10,873 bases of DNA from NCBI GenBank assembly GCA_038245795.1, contig JBBRSC010000099.1, positions 1 through 10,873 of the forward strand. The letters run 5' to 3'. The notes below the pieces were generated by a model. The model had not been told where the DNA came from and did no database searches. It saw only the letters and a program-made list of their open reading frames with translations. The number at the start of each line of letters is the position of its first letter. Within the stretch, counting starts at the first letter, position 1. Shown piece by piece: positions 6,065-10,873 of this stretch. Source of the DNA: JBBRSC01 sp038245795 (GTDB lineage: Bacteria > Actinomycetota > Acidimicrobiia > Acidimicrobiales > Microtrichaceae). Position numbers and translations under genes: made by a program.

Positions 6065-6850
6065 ATGGAACCAGCAAGCCTCATTGGTTTGGTCCTCGTC
6101 TTCTTCGGTGTCTTCGTCGGCGCCATCATGAAGCACGTCGACCCGACGTCGCTCTTCACCGTGCCCGCCGCCTTCCTCATCGTGATCGTGGCGTCGATCG
6201 GTGCCGCGATGATGTCGAACAACATGTCGGATGCCAAGCAGCTGCTTACCTACATCATGAAAGCGATGAAGGGGAACAAGCAGCCCGACACATCGGCCAC
6301 CATCGATCAGATTGTCGAGTTCGCTGAGCGCGCCCGACGTGAGGGTCTGCTGGCGCTCGAGGAGGACCTGGCCAAGATCGATGATCCGTTCTTCAAGCGC
6401 GGACTGCAGCTCGCCATCGACGGCGGCGACCCCGATGCCGTTGCAGAAGTGATGGAGTCCGAGGTCAAAGCCATGCAGGAACGGCACAAGATCGGTGCCA
6501 AGTTCATGATGGCCATCGGTATCTTCAGCCCCACCTTCGGAATCATCGGCGCCGTGTTCGGCCTCATTGCCACCATGTCGCACCTCGATGATCCTTCCAA
6601 GTTGGGCGAAGGCATCGGCGCGGCGTTCGTCGCAACGTTCTGGGGCGTGTTCATGGCCAACGGCATGTTTCTCCCGTGGTCGAACAAGCTGTCCGCCATG
6701 TCGGCCAAAGAGGTCGCCTACAAACGTCTGATCATCGAGGGTGTGCTGTCGATCCAGTCCGGGGCCAACCCGCGCATGCTCGACGACATGCTCCGAGCCA
6801 CGCTCCCGCCGAAGGAACGCCGCGCCGACGAGGAGCGCAAGAGTGCGTAA
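6065..6850 (+). CDS. motA: MotA, flagellar motor stator protein
   Basis: A 261-residue inner-membrane protein that forms, as a pentamer around a MotB dimer, the ion-driven torque generator. Four membrane segments are seen at about residues 4-22, 33-50, 148-170 and 184-204. The large cytoplasmic loop carries RREGLLALEED, in which Arg91 and Glu99 correspond to the charged residues (Arg90 and Glu98 of E. coli MotA) that contact FliG. Pro156 in SPTFGIIGAVFGLI and Pro204 in FLPW correspond to the two essential prolines (173 and 222 in E. coli). The length is close to the 260-270 of Bacillus-type MotA. GAGGA at 6052-6056 lies 8 bases before the ATG. The gene ends overlapping the motB start by 8 bases. 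Whether the coupling ion is H+ or Na+ cannot be told from what I can see. Confidence 0.97.
   Translation: MEPASLIGLVLVFFGVFVGAIMKHVDPTSLFTVPAAFLIVIVASIGAAMMSNNMSDAKQLLTYIMKAMKGNKQPDTSATIDQIVEFAERARREGLLALEEDLAKIDDPFFKRGLQLAIDGGDPDAVAEVMESEVKAMQERHKIGAKFMMAIGIFSPTFGIIGAVFGLIATMSHLDDPSKLGEGIGAAFVATFWGVFMANGMFLPWSNKLSAMSAKEVAYKRLIIEGVLSIQSGANPRMLDDMLRATLPPKERRADEERKSA
6830..6835 (+). promoter_or_regulatory. Ribosome binding site that fixes the motB start
   Basis: GAGGAG lies inside the 3' end of motA, 7 bases before the GTG at 6843. It supports that GTG over the upstream in-frame ATG at 6741, which would give a 34-residue N-terminal extension reading through motA in another frame. Confidence 0.75.
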
Positions 6851-7700
6851 GAAGGGCCACCACGAGGAGCACGAAGAACACGTCAACCATGAGGCGTGGG
6901 TCATCCCCTACGCCGACATGTTGACGTTGCTCATGGCGATGTTCCTCGTGCTGTGGGCGATCGGACAGGTCGACACGAGCAAAGCAAAAGCGGTGTCGAC
7001 CGGGTTCGCCGATGAGTTCGGACTGTCCACGTCGGCTGGCAGTGGCGCCGGCGGCGCCGGCGTGCTCGAGGGCGTTGCCAAGCCCGTCGAACCGGATCCG
7101 GTGGGTTTCAAGAACAAGATCGACAAGACCATGCAGATTGCGGCTCAACGTGAGCAGGCGCAGGCAACCGAGAAGGTGCAGCTCGAACAAGCGAAGCAGC
7201 AGATCGAGGCGGCGAGCGCGGCGGCCGGACTGGGCGGATCGCTGAAGTTCAAGATGGAGGGTCGCGGCCTCGTGGTCTCGATTGTTGCCGAGGGGGTCTT
7301 GTTCGACGCTGGGTCGGCCGAGATCAAGCCGCAGGGTCGGATCATCCTCGACGAGATATCGAACACGTTGGCGACACTGCCGAACCAGTTGTCGATCGAA
7401 GGCCACACGGACAACTCACCCATCTCCACTGGGCAGTTCCCATCCAACTGGGAGCTGAGCACGGCCCGAGCCTCGACGGTGTTGCGGTACCTGGCGGCCC
7501 AGCACAACCTCGGCCAATCGCGATTGCAGGCCGCCGGGTACGCCGATCAGCGACCCGTCGCACCCAACGACACCGACAGCGGGCGGGCCCAGAACCGCCG
7601 CGTCGACATCGCTGTGCTGTCAGAAAATCCAACCACCATCGCCGACGAGGCTGCGGGACAACCCACACCACCTGTGCCGGCCGAAACTCCAGGAGCCTGA
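6843..7700 (+). CDS. motB: MotB, flagellar motor stator protein, peptidoglycan-anchored
   Basis: A 285-residue protein starting at GTG 6843 with MRKKGHHEEHEEHVNHEAWV, the usual short charged MotB N-terminus. One membrane segment follows (about residues 21-42) with the ion-binding aspartate Asp25 in PYADMLTLLMAMFLVLWAIG, corresponding to Asp32 of E. coli. Residues just after the membrane (FADEFG) could form the plug helix, followed by a Gly/Ala-rich linker and a Glu/Gln/Ala-rich helix. The C-terminal OmpA-like domain (about residues 145-258) binds peptidoglycan: LFDAGSAEIKPQG, EGHTDN near residue 186, NWELSTARA, GYADQRP and NRRVDIAVL. Together with MotA it forms the stator, anchored to the wall around the rotor. 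The gene overlaps motA by 8 bases and ends 2 bases before fliL. A Pro/Thr-rich tail of about 25 residues closes the protein. Confidence 0.97.
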   Translation: MRKKGHHEEHEEHVNHEAWVIPYADMLTLLMAMFLVLWAIGQVDTSKAKAVSTGFADEFGLSTSAGSGAGGAGVLEGVAKPVEPDPVGFKNKIDKTMQIAAQREQAQATEKVQLEQAKQQIEAASAAAGLGGSLKFKMEGRGLVVSIVAEGVLFDAGSAEIKPQGRIILDEISNTLATLPNQLSIEGHTDNSPISTGQFPSNWELSTARASTVLRYLAAQHNLGQSRLQAAGYADQRPVAPNDTDSGRAQNRRVDIAVLSENPTTIADEAAGQPTPPVPAETPGA

Positions 7701-7702
7701 AC

Positions 7703-8200
7703 ATGAGCGACGATGACGCCGTTGACGAGGCGAAGACCTCAAAGAAGGGCAAGAAGGGCAAGGGCGACAAGGAAAAGGGTGGCAAGTCCAACCTGATCCC
7801 CGCCGTGGTGTTGGCGGTCGGCCTTGCCGCTGGCGGCTACTTCATGGGCGGTTCGTCGGACACGCCAGCTGCGGGTGCCACCGCAACGACTGTCCCAGAG
7901 CCTCCCGCCGGGGAAATCGCCACCATGGATCCGTTGTCGGTGAACCTGGCTGACGGCCACTTCCTGAAGGTCAGCATGGCGCTTCAACTCTCCGAGGATG
8001 TGGTGGCTGCGGAGTTCATGAAGGGCCCGATCTCGAAAGCCAAGGATCTCCTCATCGAGAAGATCGCGGGTCGCCCGATGGAGGAGCTCTCCGTGCCGGA
8101 AAATCGGAAAAAGCTCAAGGAGGAGCTCGCCGCAGCCGCCAAAGTGGTCTACAAGGACGAGGTTCTCGACGTGTACTTCACGGACTTCGTGATGCAGTAA
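7703..8200 (+). CDS. fliL: FliL, stator-associated basal body protein
   Basis: A 165-residue single-pass membrane protein. The cytoplasmic N-terminus is very rich in lysine and glycine (about residues 12-28), followed by one membrane segment at about 30-49 (LIPAVVLAVGLAAGGYFMGG). A short Ala/Thr/Pro-rich linker leads to the periplasmic or extracytoplasmic FliL domain: MDPLSVNLADGHFLKVSMALQL, then KAKDLLIEKIAGRPMEELS, LKEELAAAAK and a final VLDVYFTDFVMQ, which is the typical FliL ending (V-x-x-V-Y-F-T-x-F-V-x-Q). FliL surrounds the stator units and helps them stay engaged under load. Length is typical. AGGAG at 7691-7695 lies 7 bases before the ATG, inside the last codons of motB. A small GGGC/GCCC hairpin follows the stop at 8201-8212. 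Confidence 0.95.
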   Translation: MSDDDAVDEAKTSKKGKKGKGDKEKGGKSNLIPAVVLAVGLAAGGYFMGGSSDTPAAGATATTVPEPPAGEIATMDPLSVNLADGHFLKVSMALQLSEDVVAAEFMKGPISKAKDLLIEKIAGRPMEELSVPENRKKLKEELAAAAKVVYKDEVLDVYFTDFVMQ

Positions 8201-8223
8201 GGGCTGCGGCCCGGGAGTAGTCC

Positions 8224-8230
8224 AAAAGGA
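8224..8230 (+). promoter_or_regulatory. Putative ribosome binding site of fliM
   Basis: AAAAGGA is the only good Shine-Dalgarno match in the fliL-fliM spacer. It lies 12 bases before the TTG at 8243, which is longer than usual. An in-frame TAA at 8240-8242 stops any start further upstream. It leaves TTG 8243 as the best-supported, but not certain, start. Confidence 0.5.
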
Positions 8231-8242
8231 TCATCCCGATAA

Positions 8243-9226
8243 TTGTCTTCAAGTCCTCATGCCAACTTGCCGAGGGCCGACAGGCAACGTGTGACGGCGA
8301 CCACGAGGGACCCCATCGAGCACACGGATGCACTACCGGTCGACTTTCGTCGGCCGCCTCCGCTGGGCATTGAACAGACGAAGACCGTGCGCGGTGTCCA
8401 CGAAGTCATGTGTGACCTGCTATCGCCGATGCTCACGACACGACTGGGCACGCCGCTCCGACTCGCTGTGCGAGACCTCGAGATGGTGGCTGGGGATGAG
8501 TTGGCGACGGCCTGCAGTACCGGGTCGATGATTGTCCTGCTCGAACTCCGCCCGTTGCCGACGCCGATCGTTCTCCGGTTGCCGATGCCGTTCGCCATGA
8601 TCGTCCTCGATCTCCTGCTCGGCGGCCCCGGCGCTATCGACGAAGGTTCCGGTGAACCCTCGGTCGTCGAAATTCAGATCGTGGCGCGGCTCATGGAGCA
8701 CTGCACGCTCGGTATCGATCGGGCGTGGTCGGAGCTGCTGGCCGTGCATTCCACCGTCGCCGAGGTGACCACCAACGGTTCCATCGTCGATCTCCTGCCC
8801 TTGGGCGACCCCTTTCTGCGGGTCGACCTCGAAGCGGATGTCGGCGGCGCAACCCACACCATCGACATGTGGATGGCCAATGCGCTCCTCGGCACCGCCT
8901 TCCGGGCCTTCGAGCCGATCCCGACGGCACAGGAACAGTCGGCGGGTTCGCCCCGGACCGCGCTCGTTGTGGTCCTCCAGACAGTACGGGTCCGAGCGAC
9001 CGTCACCTTCCGTTCCATCGAGATGACACCCGCAGCCATCCTGTCGCTGAGGATCGGCGATCTCGTAGACCTCGGCTCCCTCGATCAAACCCTGGTGCTG
9101 GGTGTCGGAGACACCCAGATCGCCCAGGTTCGTCCCGCCCGGGACGGTCGCCGACTCTCATGTCAGATCGTGTCGACCGACCACTCACCACCATCCACCC
9201 GCACTCGACGAGGACCCGTTTCATGA
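8243..9226 (+). CDS. fliM: FliM, flagellar motor switch protein
   Basis: A 327-residue C-ring protein (327 from TTG 8243; 311 from GTG 8291) that receives the CheY signal and passes it to FliG. Family features in order: VDFRRPPPL at about residues 33-41 (usually YDFxRP), GVHEVMCDLLSPMLTTRLG, then the middle domain with the FliG-contact loop GGPG in LLLGGPGAID near residue 130, followed by VEIQIVARLMEHCTLGIDRAWSEL-like helices (the stretch LMEHCTLGIDRAWSELLAVH). The C-terminal SpoA domain, about residues 245-312, contains RATVTFRSIEMTPAAILSLR and IGDLVDLGSLDQTLVLGVGD. The standard N-terminal CheY-binding motif (LSQxEIDALL) is not present in clear form; only EHTDAL at residues 26-31 is a possible trace. 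The gene ends in an ATGA overlap with fliN. The start is uncertain because of the unusual TTG and the loose ribosome-site spacing. Confidence 0.92.
   Translation: MSSSPHANLPRADRQRVTATTRDPIEHTDALPVDFRRPPPLGIEQTKTVRGVHEVMCDLLSPMLTTRLGTPLRLAVRDLEMVAGDELATACSTGSMIVLLELRPLPTPIVLRLPMPFAMIVLDLLLGGPGAIDEGSGEPSVVEIQIVARLMEHCTLGIDRAWSELLAVHSTVAEVTTNGSIVDLLPLGDPFLRVDLEADVGGATHTIDMWMANALLGTAFRAFEPIPTAQEQSAGSPRTALVVVLQTVRVRATVTFRSIEMTPAAILSLRIGDLVDLGSLDQTLVLGVGDTQIAQVRPARDGRRLSCQIVSTDHSPPSTRTRRGPVS
9210..9214 (+). promoter_or_regulatory. Ribosome binding site that fixes the fliN start
   Basis: GAGGA inside the end of fliM lies 8 bases before the ATG at 9223. The frame is open upstream to 8725, but that part is only fliM read in another frame. 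Confidence 0.7.
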
Positions 9227-10014
9227 CCGCGACCACAGAAGCTCCCCTCGTCGACGAAGCGCTCGGCCTCGTCGACCAGTTGTCGGCACTCCTGGCGATT
9301 GATGGACTGCTCGCCGGCCCGGCCGAACTGCAGGAGTCGACCGACGACCTGATCGTCTCCGATGCCATCATCGGTTGCGTGGCCACGCTGTCGGACGGCT
9401 CGGGAATTGCCGTCCTGGCGAGCCTCGAAGGCGCCCAACGACTCGCCGGGAGCGACTCACCCGAAGCAATGGTGGCTGCTCTGGCGGACTCCATCGCCGT
9501 GGTTGCGTCCAGCCACAACTGCACGGTGGCAACGATCGAACCAGTCCGGGGGAGCGAAGCCAGTCCCGGCATCATGAGCCCGGTTCCGGGGATACGAATC
9601 CTCGCCGGAGCCGGTGTGTTCGAGGGCGAGGTCCCGATTGCAGCCATCGGGTGCTGTCGATCATCGATTGGTTCGGTTGATACTGGATCCTCCACTTCGG
9701 CTGGCGGCGGGAGTTCCTCGATGCCAGCTGCCGCCTCAGTCCTGCCGGGCGTCGCCTCGGGCATGACCCGCAATCTCCATCTTCTGAGCGATGTCACCCT
9801 GGCCGTGACGGCGGAGTTGGGGAGCACCTCGATGACCATGGGTCATCTCCTGGATCTGCAGCCCGGTGGTGTCGTTGAACTCGACCGCGAGGCCGGCGCA
9901 CCAATCGATCTCTACGTCAATGGAACGCTGATCGCCCGCGGCGAGGTGGTGGTTGCCGATGGCAACTACGCCGTGCGCGTGACCGACGTCGTGGCTGACG
10001 GAGAAGAACGATGA
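9223..10014 (+). CDS. fliN: FliN (FliY-like long form), flagellar motor switch protein
   Basis: A 263-residue C-ring protein starting at ATG 9223, which overlaps the fliM stop (ATGA). Residues of about 183-260 are a clear SpoA/FliN domain: LHLLSDVTLAVTAELGSTSM, LLDLQPGGVVELDREAGAPI, then DLYVNGTLIARGEVVVADGN and YAVRVTDVV. FliN sits at the bottom of the C-ring, where it helps dock the export ATPase complex through FliH and strengthens CheY binding. The preceding 150 residues are not part of ordinary FliN (about 100-140 residues). They read like a CheC/CheX-type fold, with IIGCVATLSDGSGIAVLASL, EAMVAALADSIAVVASSHNC and GEVPIAAIGC, joined to the SpoA domain by a Gly/Ser-rich linker (about 160-172). 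The E-x-x-N catalytic signature of CheC phosphatases is absent (the equivalent helix has ADSIAVV). So the architecture is that of FliY but the phosphatase is probably inactive. Confidence 0.9.
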   Translation: MTATTEAPLVDEALGLVDQLSALLAIDGLLAGPAELQESTDDLIVSDAIIGCVATLSDGSGIAVLASLEGAQRLAGSDSPEAMVAALADSIAVVASSHNCTVATIEPVRGSEASPGIMSPVPGIRILAGAGVFEGEVPIAAIGCCRSSIGSVDTGSSTSAGGGSSSMPAAASVLPGVASGMTRNLHLLSDVTLAVTAELGSTSMTMGHLLDLQPGGVVELDREAGAPIDLYVNGTLIARGEVVVADGNYAVRVTDVVADGEER

Positions 10015-10478
10015 GCGACACCTCGACCACCATGCTCTTCCTGCGTATGGGGTTCTCCCTCGCGGTGATTCTCGGCCTCATCTGGTTGGCGGCGCGACTG
10101 TTGCGTCGTTCCGGCAAGAAGGCCGGCACCTCGTCGGCCGCGCTCGATGTGGTCGCTCGTCGATCCATGGGTCGACGATCCAGCCTGCTGGTCATTGACG
10201 TCTCCGGACGGCGCTTACTGGTGGGCGCCACCGACACCCAGATCAGCCTGGTCGCCGACCTCACCGGCGACATTGCTGGCGACGTGAACCTCGGACGGCT
10301 CGAACTCGCGCCGCTCGACGACCGTGATGTCGAGGTCCTCAACCTGACGACCCCTGCCGTCGCACGCACCATCACTACGGCGCCCCGCACCGGCGGGCGA
10401 GCCGGCGCGACAACCGGCCCTGCTGGTGTCGGATCGCTGATCAACTCCATCCGCGATCTCACCGTCCGGCGAAGCTGA
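10011..10478 (+). CDS. fliO: FliO, flagellar export apparatus assembly protein
   Basis: A 155-residue protein with one membrane segment at about residues 8-29 (MLFLRMGFSLAVILGLIWLA), then a positively charged LLRRSGKK stretch and a small cytoplasmic beta-rich domain: LDVVARRSMGRRSSLLVIDV, then GRRLLVGATDTQISLVADL. That pattern (hydroxyl/basic 'R..LG.R..L.V..V..R.LLVG.T...I..L') is typical of FliO, which helps the FliP ring assemble. Sequence conservation is low in this family, so the call leans on the pattern and the position between fliN and fliP. A polar tail of about 50 residues rich in Thr, Gly and Arg follows. The start overlaps the fliN stop (ATGA at 10011-10014); GGAGA at 10000-10004 precedes it by 6 bases. 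Confidence 0.9.
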   Translation: MSDTSTTMLFLRMGFSLAVILGLIWLAARLLRRSGKKAGTSSAALDVVARRSMGRRSSLLVIDVSGRRLLVGATDTQISLVADLTGDIAGDVNLGRLELAPLDDRDVEVLNLTTPAVARTITTAPRTGGRAGATTGPAGVGSLINSIRDLTVRRS

Positions 10479-10485
10479 GCCCTGA

Positions 10486-10873
10486 GTGCGTCCAACGCTT
10501 CGTCTTCCCCTGCTGCTGTTGCTGCTCGTTGTCGCGACCACGTCCGTGGCGTGGTTGACGGCCGCCACCGCTGGGGCGACGGTCAGCCAGACGGCCCCTA
10601 CCCCGCCAACCCCACCGGTGTCTCCCGCCGCACCGCCCACGACGGTCGCACCCAGCGATGGTCGTGTGAGCTTCGATGTCGATCTCGGCACGGTTGGCGG
10701 AGGGGGGAGTACCGACGGCAAGCCGTCGAAGAGCATCGTGATCCTGCTCGGTCTCACCGTGTTGGCGATCGCCCCATCGCTCGTCATCTTGATGACGAGC
10801 TTCACCCGGATGGTGGTTGTCCTGGGCCTGGCGCGAAATGCGATTGGCCTGCAGACCGTGCCGCCGAACCAGG
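10486..10873 (+). CDS. fliP: FliP, flagellar export gate protein (5' part; continues beyond window)
   Basis: The first 129 codons of the export-gate subunit whose pentamer, with FliQ and FliR, forms the protein channel. The start is GTG 10486, 7 bases after the fliO stop. Residues 1-29 make a Sec signal peptide, with RPTLR, a run of leucines and valines (7-17) and a possible AxA cleavage site TAATA-G near residue 29. The conserved FliP core begins near residue 82: KSIVILLGLTVLAIAPSLVI, then LMTSFTRMVVVLGLARNAIG and QTVPPNQ. Between them are about 50 residues rich in Pro, Thr, Ser and Gly, much longer than in E. coli FliP. The remaining roughly 170 residues should follow outside the window. 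The ribosome binding site is weak, so translational coupling with fliO is likely. Confidence 0.94.
   Translation, partial: MRPTLRLPLLLLLLVVATTSVAWLTAATAGATVSQTAPTPPTPPVSPAAPPTTVAPSDGRVSFDVDLGTVGGGGSTDGKPSKSIVILLGLTVLAIAPSLVILMTSFTRMVVVLGLARNAIGLQTVPPNQ

Noticed and set aside
5591..6904. Long open reading frame on the - strand (437 codons) across flbD and motA
   Set aside because: It is the mirror of real genes with strong G/C third-position bias; its translation is full of His, Arg, Asp and Gly in an unnatural mix, with no known motif.
8725..9222. Upstream extension of the fliN reading frame (166 extra residues)
   Set aside because: It reads fliM in another frame, giving Arg/Pro/His-rich nonsense; GAGGA before ATG 9223 and the ATGA overlap give a better start.
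1..10873. tRNA or rRNA genes, CRISPR arrays, insertion sequences, prophage or defence genes
   Set aside because: None seen; coding is nearly continuous flagellar genes on one strand, and the base composition is even.

Overview
The window is a continuous run of flagellar genes, all on the + strand, from a GC-rich bacterium. The codon use (mostly G/C in third position), the gene order, GTG/TTG starts, 1-8 base overlaps between neighbours and the short Bacillus-type FlgD suggest an actinobacterium. An Acidimicrobiia-like lineage is my guess from general appearance only; no rRNA or other phylogenetic marker is present.

Layout. (1) 1-4022: the 3' end of fliI (export ATPase), then fliJ (export chaperone/stalk), a peptidoglycan hydrolase joining an NlpC/P60 endopeptidase to a lytic transglycosylase, fliK (hook-length ruler) and flgD (hook cap). 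These are coupled by 1-12 base gaps or 4-base stop/start overlaps. (2) 4023-4152: a 130-base spacer with a 15-base tandem repeat and a strong ribosome binding site. (3) 4153-5421: flgE, the hook protein. (4) 5422-5686: the only long spacer. It holds a GC-rich terminator-like hairpin just after flgE, three copies of a GCCG..CGAACC motif around an AT-rich patch that could be a promoter, and a predicted leader with three consecutive stem-loops. (5) 5687-8200: flbD, motA, motB and fliL, i.e. a small regulator-like protein, the stator and the stator-associated protein. (6) 8243-10873: fliM and fliN (switch/C-ring), fliO and the 5' part of fliP (export gate), which runs off the end of the window.

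Together these genes cover export (FliI, FliJ, FliO, FliP), wall penetration (the hydrolase), hook building and length control (FlgD, FlgE, FliK), torque generation (MotA, MotB, FliL) and switching (FliM, FliN). Most of this is standard flagellar biology and I do not see a wholly new system. The points worth a second look are the two-activity muralytic enzyme without a Sec signal in the slot between fliJ and fliK; a long FliN whose N-terminal region looks like a degenerate CheC/CheX-type domain; a FliM with only a weak trace of the usual CheY-binding motif; a FliP with an unusually long Pro/Thr-rich segment after its signal peptide; and the regulatory-looking spacer before flbD.
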